The notes under the pieces were generated by a model, which saw nothing but the letters and a program-made list of their open reading frames with translations, was not told where the DNA came from and did not search any database. Source: Dermatophagoides farinae (lineage: Eukaryota > Arthropoda > Arachnida > Sarcoptiformes > Pyroglyphidae). From it: a stretch of DNA of 64,000 bases. Where the stretch lies: contig NC_134682.1 in the NCBI RefSeq assembly GCF_024713945.1, positions 1,612,001 to 1,676,000 of the forward strand, written 5' to 3'. Positions 1-13,487 of this stretch are shown piece by piece. A program made the position numbers and the translations under genes. Numbering within the stretch: the stretch's first letter is position 1; each line of letters opens with the position of its first letter.

Positions 1-3000
1 TGATGAAAATCTTTCTTCCATTTCATTTAATGTCAACAGAAAAAAATTGGTTAATTAAAATATAAAAAATTTTAATCAACATCACACGATTCACATGATC
101 ATCGTCATTAGTTAATGATGATTATAATAATAATAATAATGATAAAAACAAATTATTCAAGTTTTGACCACACAGAATCATTAAAATGGTGACCATTATA
201 AGAAACGGAATTTAAATAATTTATCAATTATAGATTTTTCACCCCCCTCTCCCTGATTTATCAATCAACTACATCAAAAAAACCACCGATAAGATTCTCG
301 GAAGGTTTTCATATTTATATATACACACACACACACAAACAAACATCAAAATGACATTGACCGACAAGTTCATCATCATCATTATCAATGTCCACAATGA
401 ATATACTAACTGCTGTCCACATAATGAACTACCGGGAGAAGACAACCACTACTACTACTATTATTATTTAGCGGCTACTAAAAAAAAGAAAACAAAAAAA
501 ACTAACCAAACAACAAAAATGATAATCATCATCATGATGATAATAATAATAATAAAAAAATCAAAGGTGAGAAACTTTTAACAACACCAACAATAGCAAC
601 AAAAAAAAGAAGGGAATAGGAAAAAAAAACTTTGATTCGAATCATGCAAAAAAAAGTTCAATTTCAAGAATTTCATCCATCCATCCATCTTTCTCTCGTT
701 TTGTTGTTGTTGTTGTTGTTGTTGTTGCCTGATGTTTGTAGGATTCGAGTTTTTTTTTCTCTCCTACCAAAAAAAAAAAAAATCAGCTCAATTGAGCTGA
801 TTTGATATTATTATCATTATTATTTGCTGTTGTTGTTGTCGATTTTGTTGATTTGAAAAAGAAAAAAAAAACCATCAAACATCACCACCACCACTACTAC
901 TAAAACACTCAATACCTACAAGAATCAAAACATACATAGAAGTAGTCATGCAAGTCAATTATGAATTATTTACACCACCAACAATCCACACACACACACA
1001 CACACACACACAGAGACAAATAAGAATGGTATCTTTTTATTTATACTCAAAAAAAAAATTCTTGTTCTTCATGTTGTTGTTGTTGTTGTTGATTTGATGA
1101 TGGCCAATTGTGTAAAGTGTGTATATGTGAGATAAAGACATTCTCTCTCTCTCACTCACACACACACACAGACTATGCTTGTTTGTTGGTTGTATAATAT
1201 GTTTAAGAATGATAAATGTTTGTCTGTCTTAATATTCATATAATCATTTGATTCAATGACAGTCATCATCATCATCATCATTTATTCATTTAAAGCATTT
1301 ATATATGTATTCGATATATGAGGATATAATCTTTTCATATTATCATCATCAGAATTATTGTTTTTTTACATATTGTTGTTTTTTATATTCATTTTTTTAT
1401 TATTTATCTACACACACACAAAAAAAAGTCATCATTGACAATTTTTTAAAGAAAAAAAAAATTTTTTTTCTTGTAAACAAAATTCTTTACACATATACAA
1501 AGACAACAACAACAACAACAACAAAACAACAAGAAAAAAAACAGAAGCTACAAAAATGAGAAAGAAAAAAAAATCACTTTATCATTCATTTTATTCATTA
1601 AAATTCATCTTGTTCTTGCTTTGTATATATAGTAGTAGTAGTAAATGAATAATACAACCATACATACCAATTGGAATTGGAATCATTCAATTAGTTGCTT
1701 ATTATAATTTAACACACACCAGAATAATGAATTTTGTATTGAATAATTTTTTTTTCTTTCTTCATTTTTGGATTTTATTCTGTACAATATATATATATAT
1801 CACACATTAAGTTTATACAATTCAAATACAACGAACAAGAGAAAAAAAAACAAAAAACGAACCTATGATAAAACCAAAAAACACACACACATATACATAA
1901 CTTTTTTTTTGTGTAAACGGACTCGCCTTTTTTTCTCTCTGTTCATTTTGCCATTGAGTGTGAGCACAATATATAAAAATAAAAAATAAAAATAAATAGA
2001 GATCTTAATGTTAACCAGAAAAAAAGTATATATAAAAATGAGTGCGTGTGTGTGTGTGTATGTATGTATAAAAAACAAACAAACAAACATTGCCCAAATG
2101 ATCCTTACTTATCCTTTAACAGAAATATCAAAAAAAAACAATCCATATAATGGTGGTTAAATATATAATCAATATAAATGTGTTCCAGTAACAAACAACA
2201 ACAACAACAAGGAATAAGAATAATAGAAAACCAAGTGTGTGTGTGTGTGTATATGATTCAAAAGATAAGCAATCTTGAAAGTTAACAACAAACACGGTAA
2301 ATACATGTGAAATCATATTCTTTTTTTTCTCTCTCTCTCTCTCTCTCTCTTGCTCTCCTGTAAATGTGACAATTTATTATTCTAGAAAAAAAAACAAACG
2401 ACAACAATATATTTACAGTTTTGAAAAAAATACAACAGAATCATCATCATATAGTAGAAAGAATTGTGCCAAAAAAAAAAAAAATTTTTTTTTCATGCTC
2501 AACCAGCCACCACAAATTCTTGGCTTGTAATGAAATAAATTCATTTTTTTTTCTTTTTGACAAACAGAATATTTATGATTTCATTTTTCTAATATGGCTT
2601 TGGTTAACAATTTTATTCATAAACAAAAAATAATAATAATCCTACAAGAATAAACATAATGATGATCATCATCATGATGATTATGATGATAATAGTGGCG
2701 GCGGTGATGATGATGATTAAATCCTTTTTTGCTAAACGAAAAAAAAAATCATTATACAATGTGACTATAATAATAATCATCATCATTATGATTATCATTT
2801 ACCATCAACAGAATTGATGATCATCATGTTTTTAAACGATGATAATGATGATGATGATGATGGTGATAACATTCTTAGACAAAACAAAACAAATATAAAA
2901 CCATTAAATATCCAATCCAATATAATAATTTTAATGATAATGAACAAATCAACAAAATTTGAATATGACTAATAGGGGTCATTTTAATTATTTGACAATC

Positions 3001-6000
3001 AAACATACAAATCAAACAAAAATCATCATCAAGTTTATATTAGAATATTAATATTCAAAACTCATCGATCATCATATAATTCAATCAATCATTATGAATA
3101 AATTTGTAATTCATTCATTTAAAATAAACAAGGGAAAATAAAAATACAAATAAAACACAAAACAAATCCTATACTGATGACAAATGACAACAATGTGGCA
3201 GTGAACAAAACATGAACATTGTTCGCCAAAAAAAAAGGATCAGAAAAAAGATCTCTGTAAAGAATCTCCCATAAATACACACACACACACACAGATCATA
3301 TTGGGACAACAAAAAATACAATAATGCGATTTGTGTATTAATGAAAAGGCAAATACAGACAACAGAACATTTTATTAAAGAATCGAATATTATGCGGAGC
3401 AACAGAATTGAATGGAATGAATGAATGAATGAATAAAAAAAGCAAAGGAAGAGGATGCCGATTCTGAGCCATTTTTTTCTCTTTCATTCACTCATTCACT
3501 CTATTTATTATATGCAATTTAATGGCAGCAATGAAGTGGTTATGTTGATGATGATGATGATGATGGGCAAACAGACACTTTATACAACAACAATACACAA
3601 GCTACAAAAAACCAAAATCTACAGTGTGTGTGTGTGTGTGTGTGGATCGGGATCCGTGTTTTTGGATCACTTCATTCACATATTATTATATTATTATTAT
3701 TATTATTATGATTATAAAAAGTTTATAGCTAACAAACATTCATGTGAGAACTATTTGTCCATTGTATTAGGGCTGTGTGTGTATATTGTATGTGGTATAA
3801 TATAATGTGTGATATAAATATGATGACTACGGCGACCTATGGTGCCAACATAACAAATCATTTTTTTTCTCACTTTAGTAATTCTGTTGTCAGAATTTTC
3901 ATTTTTTATTCATTCATTTGTTTGTTTATTTATTTATTTACAAGAATAATGTTGTTCTGTTCACAAAAATTACAATCTATTTTAATAATGAGTAATATAA
4001 TATATTTTGTCGAATATAATAATGTTTTGAGTGGTGAAGAAAAAAAAATGCAATAAAGATTATGATGTTAGTGGATAATAAACACACACACACACACACA
4101 GGACAACAAAAAACTAAACTAGCAGACCGGAAATTTTTATTCAACCATTACAACCATTTTTATATATTGTACTACTATATATTTGTATGTTTGTTCAGTA
4201 TTCTGGATAATTATTTTTTTTTTTGTTTAAATTACAAAATAAAGAAGAAAAAATAGATTTGAACAATGTTGATTGATTGATTAAAAGATATCATCATTTT
4301 TTTTGGAAAAACGGAAATACAAATTCATTGATGATTCAAATCATTATGTATCACACAAACGGAAAAAAAATAGGAAAAGTTTTCGATTGGAACAAATTGA
4401 AATAATGTAATATGCGTGTGCGTTTCTCTGATTTCAATCTAACAAAAAAAGAAAAATAAAATCATTATCATTACATAGAGATAGATAGATATGTATCGTA
4501 TTTTCATATCGAAATAAAACAACAACAACAACAACAAAAATGAAGAAATCGAAAAAATAATGATATGAAATAACCCAAAATAATCATCATCATCATCATA
4601 TAATAATAACAATCGGATCATCATACATATTCAATTTCAATTGATTTAAAATTTATAAACAAAACTCACCTATATATATAGTAAAAAAAAAACAACAACA
4701 GCAACAACAAAAAACAAAATTTAAATTTCCACCGGAAAAGAATATTTATTACATATATTTTTATTTATAATAATCATTTCGGTTGTTGTTGTTATTGTTG
4801 TTATTGTTTCGTTTTGCTGTTTAACACAAAATAATCGACGTGGTAAATATTGGGTGTCGATATATAAAATGTAAAAAAATGAGTATCTTTCGTTGTACAC
4901 AGTATATTTGCATACAAACACACACGTTAAATGTTTAGTTTGATGATTAGTTATTTAAATAAATGAAATGAAATTCATTTAATCAATCAATTTGATTTGT
5001 TATAATCAAAATAATGAAAACAAATGCACAACAAACATACACACACAGACACAAAAAAAAACGAATGTTGTGTTTGTGTATCAAAAGCAAAATGGTTTCA
5101 ATGGTTGTTCACATTTATTGTACATACACAAATAAATTCACACAACAACAACCAATACATTTAAATAATGATGATGATGATGATTATGAATTTCTAAATG
5201 ATGATGATGATGATGATAATGATTTGTTGATTATAATGATCAAATTCATTTATTCATTCATCATCAACACAATAATCGTATATCACCAATTATTATATAT
5301 ACACACACACACATAGACACATATTGAAATATATCAAATCAATCAATATCAAAACATGATTTGGTATATATATACCTTATACACATACACAATACATTGC
5401 TACCATATTATATGCACTGAACAAAAAAAAAATTTTTCTTCACTAACTGATGATGATGATGAGACTATAATCAATCGATGAATTAATCATCAATAATAAT
5501 AATTTGATTATTATATATATTTTAAACATTAAAACTTTATAATATTTTATAACGATGATTGTTATATTGGGCAATATATTATTTTTTTTTTTCTATTATT
5601 GATCCATTATTGATTTGGTCAAGTATGTTGATGATGAGGTCAAGGAAAAAAAACACGAAAATATAAAATGAATGATGATGAATGAATGAAGTGAGCACAC
5701 AATAAGTTTAAAGATGTATAATAATAATATTCAGTTGAATTTTTTTTATTTTGATTTGACAATTTCAATAAAAATAAACTTTAAAAAGAGAATAGAAAAA
5801 ATTCACTCACAATAATAATCAAAATGTTTTTCTCATCATTGTGTTGAACATGGGTCCAAAAAAAAAATATACCGAATCCGATTATTTTGATGTTGATGTC
5901 GATGTCGATGATAATAATGATGATGGTGGTGGTTATGATGTTTTAAAAAAAAAAAACACAGACACACACACACAACACAAATATAACACACTAATTATAC

Positions 6001-7087
6001 TTCATTTTTTTCTTGTTTTCATTCGATTTCTCCATGTTGATTATATCTTGGATTTCCTTTTTTTTTTATTCAGGATCCAAGATTCTTGAATATTTTGTGT
6101 TGTAATAATATTATTATTATATTATTATTATTATTACAATACATTGATGAGCTAGCTCTATAGCTATAGCTAAATGGATAGATATAATAATGGTTGATGA
6201 AATAGAGATCAAATAATCTGGCACCCAAGAGAAAACATCAACATCACCAATAACAGCAACAACAACAGCAACAGCAGCAGCAGCAGCATCAACATTAGCC
6301 ACTGAAACAACAACAGATATATATAAAAAAAAACAGAGGGAGAGGATATATAACCCAAGAAGGCGCACAAATCTATCTCTAACACACACACACACACAAC
6401 AAAGACACATATAATAGATAGATATATACGACGACGAGTGCGACAAGATTCAAAGATACTCGACTCAATTCAACTCAAATCGGTTCGGTTCGGTTTGAGC
6501 TCTCACTCACTTATTTTTCTCTCTTTTTTTTTGAAAATTGAGGAGGATGAAAATTTGTTCAGGAACATGATAATATGATTGAGAGGATGAGGAAAAATAC
6601 TTATAGCTATTTGTTGTGTGAAATATACAAATTTACACGATTCCGATTTTTTTTTCTTCTTTTTTTTCTTTTTTTTTTTTACTCTTGTTGTTCGAATTTG
6701 AGCGCACGGACTTAATAATAAGTTGTGTTTGTTGTTGTTGTTGTGTTAGATGTGTGTGTGTGTGTATGTAAAACACACAATGAATGAACGAAAGAACAGA
6801 GGTAGAGGAAGAGAAGAATATGTCGGCTGTAATGTATGTGTATACGTTTGGATTATTTTTTTTTATTTTGTTGGTGAAGAATGTATATTAGTTACACAAT
6901 GAAAATGATTTTTCAATTGATTCATAAATTTTGAGTAGTAGTGTATACAAATCATCATTGGTATATTTATTGGTGGTAGTGGAACTATCTATAGTTCTAT
7001 CTTATGTGTATATGTGTGTGGGTCGGTCCAACCAATCATTGTATAAATATTGAATATTGGAAGGCGCAGTCATTTATTGTCTTTGTT

Positions 7088-7202
7088 CGATTCCGACCTA
7101 AAATAGCGAAAACCGAATATAGCGAATGAAAATATTACATATACGATATCGCTATTTTCGGCTATCGCTAATTTTTTTTTCGCTATTGTTGGTCGAAACC
7201 GA
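7088..7202. repeat. Imperfect inverted repeat with iterated TAGCGA words
   Basis: The left arm (7088 to about 7126) starts TCGATTCCGACC and the right arm (about 7143-7202) ends with the near reverse complement GGTCGAAACCGA, matching at 10 of 12 positions. Inside the arms, TAGCGA occurs at 7104 and 7120 on the left and as TCGCTA copies on the right, with CCGAA / TTCGG pairing between them. A run of T interrupts the right arm. It could be a small hairpin or a decayed MITE-like element. No target-site duplication was identified. Confidence 0.55.
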
Positions 7203-7334
7203 TTTTTTTTCACAGGGGCAGCCATCTTCTTCTTCATTGAATCGAATGTTTAAATTTTTTTTTCTATTTATTTATTTTACAAATTCTTTTATGTATATTG
7301 TCATCATCATTAAATTTGTACTCTATAGAATTCT

Positions 7335-7562
7335 ATGGAAATTTTATTAGTTGTGCGTATATTGAACAAACACGTAGCTAGAATGATGATAAAAAAAATT
7401 AATTTCAAATATCACCAAACGAATTATGGCTTTACACACTATCAATTGATCGATTTAGATCATCGGATATCAATTTTGATATTCAATCGAATGAATGGAA
7501 ATCCTGTTTTAGTTGTTGAAACACAACAACAACAACAAATTGGCGCCATTCATTTATCATAA
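7335..7562 (+). CDS. Possible small ORF, 75 aa, unknown
   Basis: An ATG-started frame of 75 codons runs to TAA at 7562 and ends in a Gln run and the residues IGAIHLS. Unlike the neighbouring repeat-derived frames it has mixed composition (HYQLIDLDHRISILIF) and codon use like the real genes nearby. No family is recognised and no splice partner is obvious. It sits just after the inverted repeat at 7.1 kb and could be a terminal exon, part of a degenerate element, or chance. Confidence 0.2.
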   Translation: MEILLVVRILNKHVARMMIKKINFKYHQTNYGFTHYQLIDLDHRISILIFNRMNGNPVLVVETQQQQQIGAIHLS

Positions 7563-8973
7563 TTCTCAATATATGCCAATAACGCCATCTATTAGATGCC
7601 GATCAAAACCATCTGGCACTAACATACACATTCATTTATGACGTTCGAAAATGTTTTCTTTTCCTTCACGAAACCACATTTTTTCAAAAAAAAAAAAAAA
7701 AAAATCTGAAATTTTAAAGAAAAAGAAACGAAACGAAAAAAAAATCTTTTCAATATTTGTTTATGTAATAATAATCTGATCAACAACAATGTCAACACCA
7801 GAAGCTAGATGGGTTTTATAATATAACAACACTTTACTTTCAATATGTTCAATTTGTATTTATAAATGTGTGTGTGTTGTTAAATCTGCGCAAGCTACAA
7901 AAAAACAACAAATTTTCTTTTTTTTCTGTTAAAAAAAACTATATTGTTCTGTGTGTGTGTGTGTATGTGATATATTCATCAAAAAAAAAAACCATTCCAC
8001 ATTTACCAACCAAAAACGATTTCCCCATGTATACTTTATCTATCTAATTTATCTGTATATGTATAGAAATCACACACATGTATACACACGGTTTTTGATA
8101 TTTTGGTTGGAGCCAATGACAACAACAACAACAACAACAACAGCACATTCAATCTGTTTTAATCCAATATTTATCCAACATCATCATCATCATCATCATC
8201 ATCATCAGCTACATATACACATCATACACAAAAAAGAGTGAAAAAAAATAAAGAAGAAGAAGAAGAGAACACAATAATTTGGCGCCCCATTAAAAAAACA
8301 CACACACACACACACAATCAAGCAACCAACCACCTACAACCAGATATTTATATTTTTACATTTTAGTTAGTAAAAAAAAAAAAAAAAAATTTACATAGCT
8401 ATTGTATAAATTTTGTTGTGTATAATAATCTCGCACATGTATGAACAACATCATCATCATCATCATAATTGCAAAATCTATAGACAACAGAAAAAAAATC
8501 AAACAACCAAATCTCTATCACCATAACAGCCTGTTTTCTCTTTCTCTCTTTCTCCATTGTTTAATATTCTCGCTTTTCATAAGCAAAATTCTTTCAATCC
8601 ATTCGTTTTGTTTGTTTGTTTGTGTGTGTGTGTGTGTGTGTATCGGTGTTTATGATACACATTCATCAAATCAACAATAAAAACACAATAATTGATGATA
8701 ATAATTGATCATCGCCAAAAGATTCACATAGTAAACATCATTGATTGATGAGAATTTTTTTTTCTATCCATCAGTGTGGACATTTCACAATGATGATGAT
8801 GATGATTATTCATTTTGTTATTTAAATTCTATAAAAAAAACAAGAATTTGCGAAAATCAAATCAAAAAACAAAAATTTGTTTTGGCCTTACTTTTCTGTT
8901 CTTTTGTTTGTTTATTATTATTCCTCAATTCAAATTGATATCCACTATATATATTCTGAACGATCTGATCTGT

Positions 8974-10036
8974 ATGATCAAACGAAAATTTGTGCAAATG
9001 TTTAAACAAATTCAAATGGGTTTAAAAGCATTTCTATTATTCACTGCACGTGTTTGGTCTTGTATATGTTATTCATTGAAAAAACAAACTCGAGCGGTAA
9101 GTTATTTTTTTTTTGTTTCGAAAATTATAGAATTTTTTGTTTTTACTCATTTAAATTGTTTTTCATTTGTTTCCATGATATATATGAACACATCATCATC
9201 ATCGTCATCAGCTGAAACAACATCAAACAGTTAAATATGACATAATACCATTATCACCATTATCAGCACATCGATTAAGTAAGTTGTAAAATTTGATGAT
9301 CATCATATGCAATAATTTTATGTTTTGTTTTTTTCGATTGTTAGATCTTGTAAAACGGAAAACATTGGTACTTGATCTTGATGAAACTTTGATACATTCA
9401 CAACATGATGGCGTAACAAGACAAACAGTGAAACCGGGTACACCACCGGATTTTATACTTCGTGTTACAATTGATCGTAATCCAGTCAAATTTTATGTAC
9501 ATAAAAGGCCACATGTTGATTATTTTCTTGATGTGGTAAGTATTTTTTTTTTTTTTTTGAAAAAGTTTTATTCATTGTTGATTTCATTTTTTTTCCAGGT
9601 GAGCAATTGGTATGATTTGGTTGTATTTACAGCCAGTATGGAAATATATGGCCAAGCAGTTGCAGATAAATTGGATAATAATCGTGGTATATTACGGAGA
9701 CGTTTTTTTCGTCAACATTGTACATTGGATTTTGGTAGCTATACAAAAGATTTGTCCACAATTGTCGGTGATTTATCAAGTGTTTTCATACTGGATAATA
9801 GTCCAGGAGCATATCGTTCATATCCAGGTAAGAAATTTCAAAGGGAAAACAAAATTTATTTTTAATTTTTTTTTGTTGTTGTATCGTTAGACAATGCCAT
9901 ACCAATTAAATCTTGGTTTTGTGATCCTTCCGATACGGCATTATTAAATCTATTACCAGTATTGGATGCATTACGTTTTACTAGCGATGTACGATCTGTA
10001 TTAAGCCGGAATCTTCATCTACATAAAATGTTTTGA
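8974..10036 (+). CDS. CTDNEP1: CTD nuclear envelope phosphatase 1 (Dullard), HAD-type Ser/Thr phosphatase
   Basis: Five exons: 8974-9096, 9212-9278, 9345-9535, 9599-9827, 9891-10036. All junctions are GT/AG and in phase, giving 251 aa (human about 244). The N-terminus has a hydrophobic segment ([14 protein letters not shown], about residues 16-29), matching the family's membrane anchor. The FCP1/SCP-type catalytic motif VLDLDETL places the nucleophile and acid aspartates at about D74 and D76. [25 protein letters not shown], split here across an intron, and [13 protein letters not shown] follow, and the C-terminus is [14 protein letters not shown]. The family dephosphorylates lipin at the nuclear envelope/ER with partner CNEP1R1 and also dampens BMP signalling. 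The first ATG of the conserved N-terminal block was chosen; an in-frame ATG at 8998 is an alternative. The introns are 63-115 bp. Confidence 0.96.
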
Positions 10037-10503
10037 AAAACCAAAAACTAAAACCAGAAAAAAAACATCTCAACATCATGCCTACATTACAAACAAAACA
10101 ACAATTTTCGATAAAAAAAATTGTCTATTTTTCTTAATTTACACAAATTGATCATCATCATTTTCAATTATATTTTGCAGCCCATAAACTATAAACTACC
10201 CATAGAGGTGGCAGCCCATGAAAACAAAAATTTATTTTGCATAATCATCACCATTATCATCATCATAATTAATCACATCACGAATATGATTTCGAAAAAA
10301 AAATTATCAGCCAAAAAAAACAATGATTTCAAATTTTCGCCAAAATTTTTGCTTTTTGCGTTTCTGCGTTTGTTTCCTTTTCAAAAAAAAAGATTCGAAT
10401 TTCAATCTTTTTTTTCCATGATTCATTTTGGTTCTCATTTTCAAAAAAAAAAAAAATCACATGTAAATCAAATCATCATGTTTCGATCGATTTGTTTGTG
10501 TGC

Positions 10504-10506
<3 letters not shown>

Positions 10507-10557
<51 letters not shown>
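10507..10557 (+). repeat. (TG)n microsatellite
   Basis: About 25 uninterrupted TG units follow a short GTGCGTGC lead. It lies roughly 470 bp past the CTDNEP1 stop codon, possibly in its 3' UTR. It is one of the longest perfect dinucleotide runs in the window. Confidence 0.9.
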
Positions 10558-10564
<7 letters not shown>

Positions 10565-11086
10565 AAATATTTTTAATTATCAAATTTAGGATTTATATTT
10601 AGTTTTGTTTTTTTTATTTTATTTCACGACTGAAATGTATGTAAAATTGGTATCTAAATTTGGATAACAACAACAACAACAAAATTCTGCCATTTCAAGA
10701 TGAGAGTTTGGAATTTGACGACGACATTATTCTTCAATTCAAGTTTGAGACAAAAAAAAAATTTCCATGTTCAATTGTTTACCTTTTTTATTTTTTTTTT
10801 TTTTTTTGATTTATTATTTGTTGCTTTCACTTTTTGTTGTTTCCAATAAAAAAAAAAATGACAATGTTATGTGATCATTTTTTTTCCAACCAAATTTAAA
10901 CTTGAGTTACATGGTGGTGTTGATGTTTTTTTTTTTTTTTTTAAAAAAAAAAACGTCATAGTCAATATGTTTGACCATTATTTTTTTCGAGCAAATCAAA
11001 TCGATTTCATCGTTTTGATTATTTATTGTCATCAGATCATGATTGTTGTTGTTTTTTCATTTTCATTTTCATTTTCATTGTGATTT

Positions 11087-12626
11087 ATGAAAAAAATGGC
11101 AATTTTCATCCAAAATTTTTTCATTTTATCCATCATTCTGGCTACAGTATTGATTTATGCAAATGAAATTCTTGGCGATGATGATGTTAATGGTACGATC
11201 GTTTTTTCAACCATCCAAAATGATCAACTACAAATAACCAATCGAAAACATTTGACAGAACCATCAACATTATTATTGAAACAGAAATTGAATAAAGAAG
11301 AATATGATAATTTCCGTGATAGATTATTTTCGATGCAACAACATCGTTCACGTAATATGATTCGTTTGAATGATTATTATCAACGATTATTACGAAAAGG
11401 TTCCAGTAATATTGATCTTACATTTCGTGCATACAATTTTACTACCGGTATTCAATTTGAAGAAGAATTTGATTGTGATCTACATTTATTAACCGATTGT
11501 GAATCAAGTTTATTACGAAAAATTGAAATTATTGAAGGTCGTTTTGTTGTGTTTACCGTTAATCGTACCGAAGAGGAAGAAGTTGCATCACAAATTGATG
11601 TATTGAATGTATGTCGATCGTTGGATAAAGAATTTACCTGTTTGATTAGATTTGCTGATAAATGTGAAGAAAAAATGACATGGTCAACATTTAGCATATT
11701 GAAATATATTATCACGCAGAATAATGAAACAATTGTTTCGTGTAAACAAAAAGAAATCGATTGGCTTGGTCCACAAAATGGTGATGAAATTATTACCGAA
11801 AATGAATGGATCGATCAGAATGGTATAAGCCATACGATTAATAGTAATTCACGTGGACCATGTATACCGACACAAGTTATTTGGATATGTTGGACAACAA
11901 ACATGGGCAATGATTTTCAATTTGGCCATGATGAAATAAATACCGGTGATCAATGTGAATCTTTATATCATTTTGAACGTTGTTTGAAAAAATATCTCTA
12001 TGAAGAAGATAGCAAATGTTCATTGGATGAAAAAGAAGCTACCATACAGATAATTCTTGGCACAGTCAAATGGAATTTGACACAGAAACAGAATTTGCCA
12101 AAAATTTGTTTTGAATTAAAACATCAATGGATGCGTAAAATACATGTGATTGGTATGCAAGAAAAAATCTTCAAAGATTATTGGGATCGTTCACGACGAT
12201 TTGCATTCGATCTACGAACAGATTTTGGCAGTCTTCTTGATCCATATTGTAATTGGGTGGTGAAAAAATTCGATAAACCATGTGAACATCGTTTTGATGG
12301 CCGTATTCGTAAATTATGGAATGAAGAAGACGTAAATGGCATACAATTAGATTGGCAACGTGAAAGTGAAACAATTTGTTGGTAAGAATTTAAAAAAAAA
12401 ATCATTTTGATTTTATCAATTTAATAAGAATTTCACTAACTTTTTCGGTTTGATTTTTTTTAGTGCCATTTCTGAATTTAAACAATGTGTTTCCATATAC
12501 GTACTTATCCGTTGTGGTAAAGATTCATTTCGATATTTTAATAATTATTCAAAAATTGCACAATTGGATCAATGTGATCAATTGGATTATGGATCTGAAA
12601 CATGTTCAATGCGGTTAAATTTTTAA
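11087..12626 (+). CDS. Secreted cysteine-rich protein with three six-cysteine units, unknown family
   Basis: Two exons, 11087-12381 and 12464-12626, are joined in phase through an 82-bp GT..AG intron and encode 485 aa. Residues 4-26 form a signal peptide (hydrophobic FILSIILATVLIYA). After an acidic, low-Cys stretch (27-129), 20 cysteines fall into three units starting at C130, C259 and C388, exactly 129 residues apart. Each unit shows C-x(7-10)-C-x(21-37)-C-x8-C-x(7-11)-C-x(19-29)-C, and the last adds C432 and C479. The even cysteine count fits a disulfide-bonded extracellular protein. Several NxT/S sites are present, for example NFT, NRT, NET and NLT. The family is not recognised; a remote relation to arthropod or nematode secreted Cys-helix families is possible but unproven. 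An ATG at 11096 is an alternative start. It is on the same strand as CTDNEP1, about 1 kb downstream. Confidence 0.88.
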
Positions 12627-12639
12627 ACAATTTTAAATA

Positions 12640-13260
12640 ATTTTGTTTTCATCAATATATATCGATGTAATATTTTTTAATTTAATTTATGACAATAGAT
12701 GTCGACAGAATCGAACCAAAAAAAAAAAATTCGAATCATTCCATTTCCACATTTTACATGTAACAATTTTTTTTTGTTTGTTTGAAACGGTATAGGAAAA
12801 TATAACCGTTTTCATTGTGTTTCCGATTTATATTTGCACATGCTGCTTGTGTTTGGGGAAATTTTCTTTTCTTTTTTTTTCTCAAAATTAAATTTTGTTT
12901 GAAATTGATATTTTTTTCCAATGAAAATCATCAAAAATGAGTGATAAAAGTTCAGACATTTATAGTGCGTACGTGTGTTTGTGTGTGTTTGTACATTTCT
13001 CATTTACAATACAATAAAATGCATCATGATTGCCATTTATCAACATCTTTTGTCGCATGATGATCCGATTGATATATTTTTTTTTTATTTTAATTTTGGC
13101 AAGTTATTTTTTTCATAAATTTTATCTTATTCAATAATAATAATAATAAGAATGTGATTCGTAAACAAATTCGATTTTGATATATTCGATTATTTGGCAA
13201 GATACATTGGGACCTGCAAGAAAAAATGAAATCATTGGCATATGAAAAACGTTCGAAACA
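12640..13260. other. AT-rich spacer, no gene seen
   Basis: This is 3' flank of the Cys-rich secreted gene. It has A/T homopolymers, a short GTGTGTGTTT tract and a small (AAT)n run at about 13134-13148. No conserved coding or RNA signal was seen. Confidence 0.5.
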
Positions 13261-13263
13261 TAA

Positions 13264-13487
13264 ATGATAAAATTATGGTTGATGATAATATCGTATGTAT
13301 GTATTTTTATCTGTCCTTTAATTTGTCATTCAATGAATTTTTTTATTTCTGAATCTATAAATCGATTGGAAAAAAATGTCACCACCGCTACCACACCATT
13401 CGATAATTATTTGGATTTGTTTTTCCGAAATTTCGACAAAAAAAAGTCAAAAAAAACGATCATGATGAATGTTTACATTTCGAATGT
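13264..13487 (+). CDS. Candidate first exon of a secreted protein
   Basis: An ATG-started frame begins with a convincing signal peptide (MIKLWLMIISYVCIFICPLI, then CHS as a plausible cleavage site). It continues about 50 mixed residues (NRLEKNVTTATTPFDNYLDLF) to a consensus donor, AAT|GTAAGT, at 13488. The next acceptor-like site (ATTTTAG, about 13538) leads to an early stop in phase. A longer frame in another phase follows at 13559-13912 and contains His and Asp runs plus SCPVCENNRD. The gene therefore cannot be assembled cleanly. It may be a small secreted peptide, a gene broken by an indel like those in symplekin and DUOXA, or chance. Confidence 0.3.

Larger units (their letters stand above)
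1..8900. other. Gene-poor, microsatellite-rich stretch
   Basis: No conserved coding exon was recognised here. The DNA consists of A/T homopolymers, (GT)n/(CA)n, (GTT)n/(AAC)n, (GAT)n/(ATC)n and a (CT)n run at about 2329-2350. Short open frames in the region translate to homopolymeric or alternating residues and look like repeat artefacts. The only complex non-repeat segment is roughly 7.0-7.65 kb, listed separately. This may be intergenic DNA or introns of a gene lying outside the window. Confidence 0.7.

Noticed and set aside
6117-6446. 109-codon minus-strand frame with Val/Ala runs
   Set aside because: It is a translation of (CAG)n, (CAA)n and TG repeats with no splice or family support.
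7022-7103. tRNA-like segment with GGTCGG / CCGACC ends and a GTTCGATTC T-loop-like motif
   Set aside because: There is no D-arm, no A-box consensus and no plausible anticodon stem; the T-loop-like bases belong to the inverted repeat that starts there.
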